Source: CAZXEU01 sp965207385 (GTDB taxonomy: Bacteria; Bacteroidota; Rhodothermia; Rhodothermales; Bin80). Taken from it: a stretch of 64,000 bases of DNA. Positions within the stretch are counted from its first letter, which is position 1; every line of letters begins with the position of its first letter. The notes under the pieces were generated by a model, which was not told where the DNA came from, did not search any database, and worked only from the letters and a program-made list of their open reading frames with translations. Positions 24,407 to 33,749 of this stretch are shown one piece after another. The stretch spans positions 62,001 to 126,000 of the forward strand of contig CBDBLZ010000021.1 in the NCBI GenBank assembly GCA_965207385.1, read 5' to 3'. Made by a program: the position numbers and the translations under genes.

Positions 24407-26748
24407 TCCTCGCCGCGGTTCTCCGGATCCGGGGGCACCAGCGCACTGCGCAATTGCTCCTCGCTTTCAGCCGCGCGCCAGGCCTCCAGAAAGGAGGCCT
24501 CTGCAATGCGACCGGCAATGTTTGCCAGCGTCCGGAGATGAGGACCGGGATAGTGTTCCGGGCTCACGAGGAAGAAAAAGGCATAAACGGGCCCCACATC
24601 TCCTGACTTGAAAAAGATGGCCTCAGCCTTCATCGCCTCGGAAGCCTCCAGTCCAGACCGCACGCGCACGAGGCCGAGCTCCGGCTGCATAAGTCCGCCT
24701 ACGCTATAGTGGGGCAGCGCTACTCCGGGAGAAACCAGTGAACTACCCTGCCCGACGGCCGCTTCCAGACCCTCCCGCAACATGGTCGCCGCTACGGGAA
24801 GACGCTCCGAGAGCATCCTGGATGCGCGCAAAGCGATGGACTCCATGGAAATCTCAGTCTCCAAGTCCAGCACCGGTGCCCGCAAGACCAGCTCCCGAAA
24901 GTCCCCGCCGTCCTCCAATTCGCTGTCCCCCGAGAATTCGGGCAGCATGACGATGATCGAATCTCCCACCTGGGGTGCTACCTGGTCCTCCTCGGCATGC
25001 ACAAGAAGCGTTGATCCGCGCGCAATGAACAGCAACACCAGATCATCGTCATAGCGCGCACGGATGGCCTCATAGGCCCCTTCGTTCGCCAGGCCGAAGG
25101 TTCGGATTTCACCTCCGAGGTTGAACCTCGCCGCCAGGGAAGTGTGCGTTGTGCTTTCGCCGAAGAGCGGCCGTCCCCTAAGGTGTCCAGGCAGCTTGCC
25201 AGGGCCGTCGGCTCGCGATACGGGGCCCGCGGCAAGCTGATACACTTCCCGTTCCTCGAATACCTCGGCGAAGTGAAGTGCGGCCAGCGAGTTCGTGTTG
25301 TCATTGGGCGTAACTGCAACGAAGCGTCCCAAACCGCTAAAGTCCAGCTCATCCAGAACGGACTCCGACAGGGCATCAGCTGTTACGGCGGGAAGACTCA
25401 GGGCCCGGGCATCCTCGATATTCTTTGCGTTGGCATCGATGAGCAGCACCTTGAATCCGAGCTCCTTGACGGCGATCGCCATGCGCTGCACCCATGAATA
25501 GGCTCCCAGGAAAAGAAGGCCCTGCGGATAGGGGTCGGCCAAACCGAGCCGCCGCGCCACCGGAGAGAGGGTAAGTCCATAGACGGCGACAGTCCCTACG
25601 ATCACGAAAAAAACGATGGGCACCAGCCGAGCCGCCTCTTCCGGGAAGTAGGGCTCTAGCGTAAACGCGAATAGCGATGCGACGGCCGCTGCTACAATGC
25701 CTCGTGGTGCAAGCCACGCCAGGAGCGCCTTCTCCTTGAAGTCGAGGTTCGTGCTGAGCGTGGAGAGAAACACCGCTACCGGACGTACCACGACGATCAG
25801 GATTCCCAGAAACAGGTAGGCCCTCACATCAAAGTACTGCAGCACGCCAAGGTCCAGTCTCGCACTGAGCAATATGAAGAGGCAGGCCAGCAGCAGCACC
25901 TGAAGATCCTCCTTGAATTTTGTCAGGTGGTGTACTGTGATGATTTTCTGGTTGGCAAGAATAATGCCCAGGAGAGTAGCCTGAAGCAGTCCCGATTCAC
26001 CCTGGAGCGTATTGGAGAGGCCGTACGTGGTCACTACTATCATGAGCGCCACGGAATTCTGCAGATAATCCGGAACAAGGCGACGCCTGAATACGGCAAT
26101 CATGATTGCCGCAGCCATAATGCTCAGGCCCAGGCCGACACTGATGGTCTTGAGCAGCGCCTCGAGGGCATGGAGCAGCGCATCCGAGAAACTCGCAAAC
26201 TGTCCGGCCTCCACGGAATTCAGTTGCAGGATGGCCTCCAGCACCAGTACCGCGATTATGGCTCCCACCGGATCTATGGTGATGCCTTCCCATTTGGCGA
26301 TGGCGCCTACGCGCCCCTTGGGGCGCACCTGGCGTAGAAGGGGAATCACGACGGTTGGTCCGGTCACGGTTAGAATGGCGCCCACCAATACCGCGAAGGA
26401 AACACTCATTCCCAGCACGAAATAGGCCGCCGCTCCAGCCAGTACCCACGTTACCAGCACCCCGATGGTAATGAGATTGAGAATGGGCTTGCCGCCTTCC
26501 CGCAGCTCCGAAATCCGAAGGCTCAATCCCCCTTCAAACAGAATGATGCCAATCGCCACGGAGACGAATGCCAGTACCCAGTCTCCCTGCAGCGACGAGG
26601 GGTCGAGAATTCCTGTTACAGGACCAGCGAGGAATCCGAACACGAGAAGCAGCAGAATGGACGGCACATGGATGCGCCAGGAAAACCACTGCGCTCCGAT
26701 TCCCAGAGCGATTACAACTACAATGGAGACAAGAATCTGATCAGCCAT
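24403..26748 (-). CDS. CPA1-type Na+/H+ antiporter fused to RCK and PTS EIIA-like domains
   Basis: 781 residues. Residues ~1-400 are an antiporter domain of about 12-13 helices with IILFEGGLSLRISEL and the TGPTVVIPLL/ITIDPVGAI half-helices. A TrkA-N/RCK-like nucleotide-binding region follows (about 410-620; AVKELGFKVLLIDANAKNIE), though its GxGxxG loop is replaced by LGAYSWVQ. The last ~150 residues resemble a PTS EIIA type 2 domain, with His680 in GVALPHYSV at the phosphorylation position. Such fusions tie cation exchange to PTS phosphorylation state. Whether nucleotide is bound is doubtful given the missing glycine motif. Confidence 0.82.
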   Translation of the reverse strand: MADQILVSIVVVIALGIGAQWFSWRIHVPSILLLLVFGFLAGPVTGILDPSSLQGDWVLAFVSVAIGIILFEGGLSLRISELREGGKPILNLITIGVLVTWVLAGAAAYFVLGMSVSFAVLVGAILTVTGPTVVIPLLRQVRPKGRVGAIAKWEGITIDPVGAIIAVLVLEAILQLNSVEAGQFASFSDALLHALEALLKTISVGLGLSIMAAAIMIAVFRRRLVPDYLQNSVALMIVVTTYGLSNTLQGESGLLQATLLGIILANQKIITVHHLTKFKEDLQVLLLACLFILLSARLDLGVLQYFDVRAYLFLGILIVVVRPVAVFLSTLSTNLDFKEKALLAWLAPRGIVAAAVASLFAFTLEPYFPEEAARLVPIVFFVIVGTVAVYGLTLSPVARRLGLADPYPQGLLFLGAYSWVQRMAIAVKELGFKVLLIDANAKNIEDARALSLPAVTADALSESVLDELDFSGLGRFVAVTPNDNTNSLAALHFAEVFEEREVYQLAAGPVSRADGPGKLPGHLRGRPLFGESTTHTSLAARFNLGGEIRTFGLANEGAYEAIRARYDDDLVLLFIARGSTLLVHAEEDQVAPQVGDSIIVMLPEFSGDSELEDGGDFRELVLRAPVLDLETEISMESIALRASRMLSERLPVAATMLREGLEAAVGQGSSLVSPGVALPHYSVGGLMQPELGLVRVRSGLEASEAMKAEAIFFKSGDVGPVYAFFFLVSPEHYPGPHLRTLANIAGRIAEASFLEAWRAAESEEQLRSALVPPDPENRGED

Positions 26749-26847
26749 TGAGGATTCGCTTGTGATATTACCTGCAGCAAACGTGCGCCTAACACAAACT
26801 ACGCACTAAATTGTGAGCGATGATTTCAAACCGATAGTCTAAGCCCC

Positions 26848-28275
26848 ATGGCCCGCAATTCCCACCTCTCCTTCTTCGACCAGGTCAATCAGATGTTTGA
26901 CCGCGCCGCGGCATATACCGACTTTCCGTCCGGGCTGCTGGCACAAATCAAGAGCTGCAACAGCGTGTACCACGTGGGATTCCCACTGGTGCGCGATAAC
27001 GGGGAGATCGAGGTTGTGCAGGCGTACCGCGCGGAGCACAGTCACCACAAGCTGCCCACCAAGGGAGGCATTCGCTACGCCACCACCGTATCCGCGGACG
27101 AAGTCAAGGCCCTCGCCGCGCTGATGACGTACAAGTGCGCGATCGTGGACGTGCCTTTCGGCGGGGCCAAGGGAGGCATTGCGATCAATACCCGCCACTA
27201 CTCCGTGCGCGAGCTTGAGCGCATCACGCGCAGGTTTACGTTCGAACTGGCGCAGAAGAACTTTATCGGCCCTGGATTCGATGTCCCCGCGCCTGATTAC
27301 GGCACCGGAGCACGGGAAATGGCCTGGATTCTGGATACGTACCTGACCGTAACGGACAATCCGTTGGACGCCCTGGCGTGCGTAACCGGCAAGCCCGTGG
27401 GCCAGGGGGGCGTCCGCGGTCGCGAAGAAGCGACCGGCCGCGGCGTCTTCTATGGCATCAAGGAGGCCTGCACCACGGAGGAAGACATGACTCCGCTCGG
27501 CCTGCCCACAGGCCTGGAGGGCAAGACGGCCGTGATTCAGGGTCTTGGAAACGTCGGCTTCCATGTTGCCAGCTTTCTGCAAGAGGCAGGAACCCGTCTC
27601 GTGGGCCTGGCCGAGTACGAGGGAGCCATCCATGATCCGAAGGGACTAGATCTGAAGCGTGTGCTGGAGCACCGGCGAGAGACCGGCTCCATCCTGGGCT
27701 ACCCCGGAGCACAGGACCTGCCCGATTCCGCGGTGGCGCTGGAGCTGCCCTGTGACATCCTGGTGCCTGCGGCCCTGGAGCACCAGATCCGGAGTGACAA
27801 CGTGGATCGCATCCAGGCCAAGATCATTGCCGAAGCGGCAAATGGCCCGACCACGGCGCGCGCGGATGCTGCCTTAAACGCACGGGGCGTGCTGATCCTG
27901 CCGGACGTATTCCTCAATGCCGGAGGCGTAACCGTCTCGTACTTCGAGTGGCTGCGCAACCTGTCGCACGTGCGCCACGGGCGCATGAGTCGCAGATTCG
28001 AGCAGCACTCGGCCGGACGCATACTTAGGGCCTTCGAAACGTTGACGGATCGGCGGTTTGCACCTGCAAAACTGGATCGTGTCGTGGCCGATGTGGCATT
28101 CGGCGCCAGCGAAGCCGACCTGGTCAATTCCGGCCTCGAAGACACGATGGTTCAGGCGTACCACGAAGTACATGCCATCAGCATGCTGCATGGCATCGAC
28201 CAGCGAACCGGGGCCTACCTCAACGCAATCAACAAGATCGCCAAGGCTTACCAGAGCATGGGAATATTTCCGTAG
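26848..28275 (+). CDS. gdhA: Glu/Leu/Phe/Val dehydrogenase, probably glutamate dehydrogenase
   Basis: 475 residues. HHKLPTKGGIRYATTV and ALMTYKCAIVDVPFGGAKGGI form the substrate site with the catalytic Lys. The dinucleotide-binding domain starts at AVIQGLGNVGFH. It interconverts glutamate and 2-oxoglutarate. The coenzyme cannot be read with certainty, but an acidic residue after the glycine motif (LAEYEGAIHD) would favour NAD. It is monocistronic by position, with the acyltransferase gene convergent six bases later. Confidence 0.92.
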   Translation: MARNSHLSFFDQVNQMFDRAAAYTDFPSGLLAQIKSCNSVYHVGFPLVRDNGEIEVVQAYRAEHSHHKLPTKGGIRYATTVSADEVKALAALMTYKCAIVDVPFGGAKGGIAINTRHYSVRELERITRRFTFELAQKNFIGPGFDVPAPDYGTGAREMAWILDTYLTVTDNPLDALACVTGKPVGQGGVRGREEATGRGVFYGIKEACTTEEDMTPLGLPTGLEGKTAVIQGLGNVGFHVASFLQEAGTRLVGLAEYEGAIHDPKGLDLKRVLEHRRETGSILGYPGAQDLPDSAVALELPCDILVPAALEHQIRSDNVDRIQAKIIAEAANGPTTARADAALNARGVLILPDVFLNAGGVTVSYFEWLRNLSHVRHGRMSRRFEQHSAGRILRAFETLTDRRFAPAKLDRVVADVAFGASEADLVNSGLEDTMVQAYHEVHAISMLHGIDQRTGAYLNAINKIAKAYQSMGIFP

Positions 28276-28280
28276 GCTGC

Positions 28281-28886
28281 CTACCCGCGCTCCGGCCTCT
28301 TTCCCGCGCGCCGGTAAGGCTCATAGGAGTCCTTCAGGAGACGCATGTCGGCGTCCATGTCCCCCGTCGGCACAAATGGCCGGGCAAATCGGATCATGCG
28401 GCTCGGATAGTCTATGTAGGCACGGACGATCGGTACCCCTGCACCCGTGGCAATGTGGTAGAAGCCGGTCTTCCACCGCTGCACCCGGCTGCGCGTACCC
28501 TCCGGCGTAATGGCGAGCATCAGGCGCGGCTCACTGTCGAACAGTTCGACAGCTCGCGCAACCAGGCCCTGGTCCCGTTCACGGTTTATGGGGATACCTC
28601 CCATGAGCCGCATCGCGGGGCCGAAAGGGCCCCGGAAAAGCGTGTGCTTGCCAATCCAGCGAAAATCCAGGCCATAGCCCCACTTGACGGCCATGGCGAT
28701 CACAAAGTCCCAGTTCGACGTGTGCGGTGCAGCAATAATGACGAAGTGGCTGAGGTTGACAAATTCACCTCCCAGGCGCCATCCCGCCATGCGCAGCACG
28801 GCAAGCCAGAATCGCCTGGAAAGCGCATTGCCACGCCTGGGCACTTCCGGACCGATTATGGAACTGGCCATCGGTTTCATGCGCAT
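28281..28886 (-). CDS. PlsC-like 1-acylglycerol-phosphate acyltransferase
   Basis: 201 residues. HTSNWD is the H(x)4D catalytic motif. KHTLFRGPFG corresponds to the second block, GGIPINRERD to the third and TPEGTRSR to the phosphate-binding EGTR block. No strong membrane helix is seen, so it is likely membrane-associated. It transfers an acyl chain to a glycerol phosphate or related lipid. The start could be three codons later (MKPMASS). Confidence 0.85.
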   Translation of the reverse strand: MRMKPMASSIIGPEVPRRGNALSRRFWLAVLRMAGWRLGGEFVNLSHFVIIAAPHTSNWDFVIAMAVKWGYGLDFRWIGKHTLFRGPFGPAMRLMGGIPINRERDQGLVARAVELFDSEPRLMLAITPEGTRSRVQRWKTGFYHIATGAGVPIVRAYIDYPSRMIRFARPFVPTGDMDADMRLLKDSYEPYRRAGKRPERG

Positions 28887-29021
28887 CGCCGGCCCCCGTG
28901 ACCCCTGACTTCCAGGCCGGGCGACCGTGTACGCAACGACATTGGTGCGTCACAGCCTTTGGCGCAGCCCTGCCTGCAGGAGCAAAGGATTGGTACTCGC
29001 CGCCTGCTTTCACGGTTGCAA

Positions 29022-30209
29022 TCACGCGCGCCGGGGCCCCAGACGCCGAATACGGACGACCCCGTCGATGGCCCCAAGTCGCAGGAGCATCTCGTCGCCG
29101 ACGGGAGTGCCAAGGTCCATGACGGTGTAGGCCAGTTCACCGCGGCTGCGATTCACCAGGTTGGCAATGTTGATTTCAGCATCCGCCACCACTACAGTAA
29201 GCTGCCGTATCATGTTGGGCTCGTTCCTGTTCACGATCTGGACGCGGTGCGAGCCCGGCCTGTATGGCAGCTCCACAACAGGAAAGTTTACGGAATTGCG
29301 CACGATGCCGGACTCCAGATAGTCGCTCAGTTGCCGCGCCGCCATCACGGCGCAGTTGTCCTCGGCCTCGGGCGTGGACGCGCCCAAATGGGGCACGGGC
29401 AATACCTTTGGATGCCGGGCAAGTGCCCCGTCCACGAAATCGGTCGCATAGCGGGCAAGACGGCCGCTGGACAGAGCTGACAGAAGCGCTTCCCGGTCCA
29501 CGAGGCCACCCCGGGCAAAATTGAGCAGCCGGGCCCCGGGCTTCATCATTGCCAGTTGCTCGGGGCCGATCAGGTGGCGCGTCTTTTCGTTTAGCGGGAC
29601 ATGCAGCGTTACATAGTCCGCATCGCGAAGGAGGCCGTCCAGCGCATGGGCCCTCCGGACCTCGCGCGCAAGACCCCACGCGCTGGTTACGGATATAAAT
29701 GGATCGTAGCCGACCGTGTCCATGCCGAGGGCTGTGGCAGCGTTGGCCACCGAGACGCCAATGGCGCCCAAGCCAACCACTCCAAGGGTCTTGCCCATGA
29801 TTTCGGGTCCCTTGAACTGGCGTTTGCCCTTCTCGATGACATTCTCCAGTTCCTCGTCCTCCGCCGCCATGCGCCGCGCCCAGTTAATCCCCTCGACCAC
29901 GCGGCGGGAAGCAAGGAACAGACTGCACAGCACGAGCTCCTTCACGCTGTTGGCATTGGCGCCCGGCGTGTTCAGCACTGCAATGCCCCGTTCGGTGCAA
30001 TCGCCGACCGGAATGTTGTTTACGCCCGCGCCCGCGCGAGCAATGACCTTGACAGAAGGCGGGATTTCCATCTCGTGCAAGTCCCGACTCCGAAGCAGGA
30101 TCGCATCCGGCGCCTCCGGATCCCCAATCAGTTCATACCGCCCGGCGGGAAATACGGCGAGCCCCTTAGGTGAGATCGTGTCAAGTACCTGGATGCGGAA
30201 CCGCTGCAT
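29022..30209 (-). CDS. serA: D-3-phosphoglycerate dehydrogenase with ACT domain
   Basis: 395 residues. ARAGAGVNNIP and NTPGANANSVKEL belong to the substrate domain. GVVGLGAIGVSVANAA is the NAD-binding loop, NFARGGLVDREAL carries the catalytic Arg region, and PHLGASTPEAEDN has the catalytic His. The last ~70 residues (HRVQIVNRNEPNMIRQLTVV on) are an ACT domain, where serine usually gives feedback inhibition. It starts the phosphorylated serine pathway. Confidence 0.94.
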   Translation of the reverse strand: MQRFRIQVLDTISPKGLAVFPAGRYELIGDPEAPDAILLRSRDLHEMEIPPSVKVIARAGAGVNNIPVGDCTERGIAVLNTPGANANSVKELVLCSLFLASRRVVEGINWARRMAAEDEELENVIEKGKRQFKGPEIMGKTLGVVGLGAIGVSVANAATALGMDTVGYDPFISVTSAWGLAREVRRAHALDGLLRDADYVTLHVPLNEKTRHLIGPEQLAMMKPGARLLNFARGGLVDREALLSALSSGRLARYATDFVDGALARHPKVLPVPHLGASTPEAEDNCAVMAARQLSDYLESGIVRNSVNFPVVELPYRPGSHRVQIVNRNEPNMIRQLTVVVADAEINIANLVNRSRGELAYTVMDLGTPVGDEMLLRLGAIDGVVRIRRLGPRRA

Positions 30210-30400
30210 GGACCTTCAGAATCGGGTTGGTGCGCCAGAATGTAGCGAACGCAACCTTGCATTATGGTGAAAACCGCGCGGCGGCGCGGCGCGCGGCCGG
30301 ACCACGCGTTTGCGGCCGCTCTTCAGCACAGGCGCAGGCGCCCTGCCATCCAAATCGCTACCTTTGAGCGTTCAGCTGACCGGCAACACACGCTACCTCC

Positions 30401-31690
30401 ATGACTTCATCCCCCAGCCGCCGCAGGGCTGTCGTCTCCTGGGCCCTGTACGATTTTGCCAACTCGTCGTTTACCACGCTCGTGGTCACGTTTATCTACG
30501 CAACGTACTTCACGAAATCGATTGCCGCCAATGAAACACTGGGTACCGCGCAGTGGTCCTGGGCAGTAACCATCACGGCACTCGTGGTCGCCTTTCTTTC
30601 GCCGTACCTGGGAGCGCTGGCAGACCGGGGCAACCTTCGCAAGCGATTTCTGGCCGCGGCAACAATCATGGCCGTGCTGGGCAGCATCGCCCTGTATTTC
30701 CCCGGAGAAGGACAAGTGCTGCTGGCTCTGGTCGTCTTTACGGTGGCCAACATCGCCTTTGAAATGGGGCTCGTTTTTTACAACGCCTATCTGCCGGGCA
30801 TCGCGTCCGCCGATAGCATAGGCCGCGTATCTGGCTTTGGGTGGGGGCTGGGCTACGCGGGCGGCCTGCTCTGTCTGGTCATCGCGCTGTTCGCCTTCGT
30901 GCAAACCGACGCACCCCTTTTCGGTTTTTCAACGGACGGCGGCGCCAATATCCGTGCGACGAATCTGCTTGTCGCCGCTTGGTACGGCGTCTTCGCGCTG
31001 CCCGTTTTCCTGTGGGTCAAGGACCGTGCTCCGCAGCGCGTGGGCACGGAGGAATCTCTGTTCGCCATGGCCAACCGGCAGCTGCGCAATTCCCTGGTCG
31101 AGATACGCACGCGGTACAGGCATGTCTTCCGACTTCTACTGGCGCGCCTGGTGTACAACGACGGGCTGATCACCATCTTCGCATTCGGAGGCATCTACGC
31201 CCAGGGGACGTTCGGCTTCACAACGGAAGGCATAATCATCTTCGGGATCGGTATCAATGTTGCTGCTGGTTTGGGCGCTTTGGCATTCGGTTACCTCGAC
31301 GACCGCCTGGGAGGCAAGCGGACCATAAATATCTCCCTCATGGGGCTGTTTGCTTTCGGCCTCCTGGCTGTGCTCACCGACAGCGTGGCCCTGTTCTGGG
31401 TGGCAGCCATGGGGGCGGGCATCCTGGCAGGTCCAAACCAGGCCGCAAGCCGCTCGCTGCTGGGCCGGTTCACTCCAGCCGAAAAGGAAAACGAATTCTA
31501 CGGCTTCTTCGCCTTTTCCGGAAAGGCAACGGCGTTTCTCGGCCCTCTGCTGCTCGGACAGGTTACGCTGCTGTTTGACAGCCAGCGGGCAGGCGTGTCA
31601 ACTATTCTGCTGTTTTTTGTCGTCGGCTTCTTCCTGTTACAGCGCGTCAACGAGAAGGAAGGCTGCGCCATGGCCCGCCGGCAAGAGTGA
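30401..31690 (+). CDS. UMF1/Atg22-type MFS transporter
   Basis: 429 residues with about 12 membrane segments. WALYDFANSSFTTLVVTFIYATYF is the UMF1 opening, and SPYLGALADRGNLRKRFL is the MFS loop 2-3 motif. QAASRSLLGRFTPAEKENEFYGFFAFSGKATAFLGP is highly typical of the family in the second half. A vacuolar yeast homologue exports amino acids, but the bacterial substrate is unknown. Confidence 0.9.
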   Translation: MTSSPSRRRAVVSWALYDFANSSFTTLVVTFIYATYFTKSIAANETLGTAQWSWAVTITALVVAFLSPYLGALADRGNLRKRFLAAATIMAVLGSIALYFPGEGQVLLALVVFTVANIAFEMGLVFYNAYLPGIASADSIGRVSGFGWGLGYAGGLLCLVIALFAFVQTDAPLFGFSTDGGANIRATNLLVAAWYGVFALPVFLWVKDRAPQRVGTEESLFAMANRQLRNSLVEIRTRYRHVFRLLLARLVYNDGLITIFAFGGIYAQGTFGFTTEGIIIFGIGINVAAGLGALAFGYLDDRLGGKRTINISLMGLFAFGLLAVLTDSVALFWVAAMGAGILAGPNQAASRSLLGRFTPAEKENEFYGFFAFSGKATAFLGPLLLGQVTLLFDSQRAGVSTILLFFVVGFFLLQRVNEKEGCAMARRQE

Positions 31691-32077
31691 CTTTAGTGGT
31701 CACAGGGTCTTGAGAACCTACGGCCATGCGGACTCATCAGGTATTGTGAGCCCACGTGAATTTGTTTGTTCAGTGGAGACCTGTGTCTCGCGCCGGGCCC
31801 ATTCGCTGAATCGAGGGTCGGTCTTGGGCTTCGTTATCATCCTCTGCGCCGCGAACAAGCAGCTGGCTTCGCCCAGCACCTGCCGGGAGAAATTCACGGA
31901 ATTGGCTATAGAGCAGGGCTATTCTTCCACTGCCTGTGATTGAATGCTCGGCGTCCGCGGCCGTACCGGGCGAATCTCGTATCCGACCCATGTGCTCAAT
32001 AAAGCGGGCCATTCCAAGGGTCCTGCGCCGAGCCGAGTATCCGGCAATGGCAGCCTGGGCGGGGGCGAGATTAGGCT
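31691..32077. other. Intergenic region between convergent genes
   Basis: About 390 bases between the MFS gene and the beta-propeller gene. No gene, strong hairpin or repeat was seen. Base composition is a little more even than in the flanking genes. Confidence 0.5.
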
Positions 32078-33439
32078 TCACCGAACTTCGACCGGGAGCC
32101 TACGCGCAACCACGCTGGCCACATCATAACCGTCGTGCTCTTCGTACTCGATAAACACTGCCAATCCGTCCGGGCCGAAGGCGTCGGGCATTCTGGTCAC
32201 GCCGGTGGAGTACGTACCAACGTACTCGCCATCTGCAGTAAGTACATCGATAGGACCGTCTTCAAGGAAATCGTCGCCCTGGCGCATCACCCAGATTCTA
32301 CCGTCCCAGGTAGTGCTAATCTCCTGGATGACCGGTATTTCGGGATAAAACCTGGCCGTGCCTATCGAAAAAGAGAATGACCGACCACCCGTCTCACTAG
32401 CCTGGCCCAACATTTCCTCCCATTGACGCTTGTATTCCTCCTCGATCCGCGACGTCACCGGCTTCGGACGGAACGGTCTCGTGATCGTTCGGACCAACCC
32501 GCCGCCGTCCCCGGCGACAACCTTCAGTTCGTACAGCGAAGAGTCACAGTACACAATGCCACCGTCCGGAAGTATCCCCATCAAAGTCCTCGGTTCGAAG
32601 GTGCGGGGGCGGGTCATGTCGCCAAGTATATCCTGCAGAGGCTTCGACTCACCATCAGGTCCAGCGATGGTAACCGGGATCTTGCCGGGAAGCTTGAACG
32701 TGTCCTCCCGGGGATTGCGCTTCGGCCGCCAGGCCCGGACCACTGTTTCCGTCTGTGCCTCAGTGTCGCCGAGAGCGTGACGGTAGATCGGGCGGTAGCC
32801 GGATGGCACCTCCCAGGCGCCGCTAAGACTCGATACCAGCATCTCCGGCGTTTCCGTCGAATACACTGCTCCGCCCCGGGGATCCACCTGTATTTCATGC
32901 AGGACCGCTGCACCGATAGTCGTCATGCCTTCAAATCCGCTGCCTTGCGGCGTTCCCATCCCGCCGCGGACCATGCGCACGAACCGGCCCTCAGGGTCGA
33001 ATACGTGATAGGCCTGGTGCGCCAGGTCACCCACGATGGTAGTCCCGTCACGCATGACACCGTAGGTCGTCGGCCTTCTGAATTCGCCCGGTCCCTCGCC
33101 CGCAGAACCGAATATTCGCAAGAACGCCCCCGTGCGGTCGAACACCACGATCCGAAGACTCGAACTTGTGCCAGGGTCAGCGGAATCGAATACGTAGAGG
33201 TTGCCGCTGGCGTCAAAGGCCACCTTGTGGATCATCGAGAACATCTCCCAATCCTCGCCGTCGACAACCCCAGCGCGGAAAACCTCCTCGAAGCCGGACT
33301 CGAGAGGCTGGTCCCGGTCCCCAAGTTCGATGACCTGTTGGGCATGGCCGGTGCGAATCGCCAGAAGCAGGCTAAGCTGGAGCAGCCCGGCGACAAGAAT
33401 ACTCCCATGGGCCAGCAATCTTGACTGCGGTTTCGTCAT
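32078..33439 (-). CDS. Exported 6-bladed beta-propeller protein
   Basis: 453 residues from the ATG at 33439, supported by AAGGAG seven bases upstream; a longer frame to 33562 is not family-like. A signal peptide (LLLAIRTGHAQ) is followed by NHL/6-bladed-propeller-like repeats: VAFDASGNLYVFDSAD, VVFDRTGAFLRIFGSAGEGPGEF, HVFDPEGRFVRMV. GxGPGEF is typical of this Bacteroidota/Gemmatimonadota family. Function unknown. It is the last gene on the same strand after the polyketide genes, but a 310-base gap makes membership of that cluster uncertain. Confidence 0.75.
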   Translation of the reverse strand: MTKPQSRLLAHGSILVAGLLQLSLLLAIRTGHAQQVIELGDRDQPLESGFEEVFRAGVVDGEDWEMFSMIHKVAFDASGNLYVFDSADPGTSSSLRIVVFDRTGAFLRIFGSAGEGPGEFRRPTTYGVMRDGTTIVGDLAHQAYHVFDPEGRFVRMVRGGMGTPQGSGFEGMTTIGAAVLHEIQVDPRGGAVYSTETPEMLVSSLSGAWEVPSGYRPIYRHALGDTEAQTETVVRAWRPKRNPREDTFKLPGKIPVTIAGPDGESKPLQDILGDMTRPRTFEPRTLMGILPDGGIVYCDSSLYELKVVAGDGGGLVRTITRPFRPKPVTSRIEEEYKRQWEEMLGQASETGGRSFSFSIGTARFYPEIPVIQEISTTWDGRIWVMRQGDDFLEDGPIDVLTADGEYVGTYSTGVTRMPDAFGPDGLAVFIEYEEHDGYDVASVVARRLPVEVR

Positions 33440-33749
33440 TGGGATCTCCTTGGGAGGGGATGCCGGGGAAATGAAAAAACGAAGGTAAGGGTGATGGACC
33501 CACGCCGCAAGGTTCTGGGAGGCATGATTCAGTCGCGTAACACCGTCCAATTGTCGGGCCACGCCAAATAGTAACCCGAGACTCTGAAGGTAGCCGAGAT
33601 CAAGGCTTGGCGGTTCGATCCGAACCTCAACCCCACATTTTGCGCTTTGCCCACGCGCTTCGGTACGACTGTAGCGGCTGGCCGCAGTTGCCGGTTGCGG
33701 GACATGTCACGTTTCAATACGACAGGCCCCGTTGTCGGCGCCCGGCGGA
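33440..33749. other. Intergenic region, no gene recognised
   Basis: 310 bases between the alpha/beta hydrolase and the beta-propeller gene. The part next to 33440 is the leader and ribosome site of the propeller gene. Nothing else was recognised. The gap suggests a separate promoter for the propeller gene. Confidence 0.5.
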
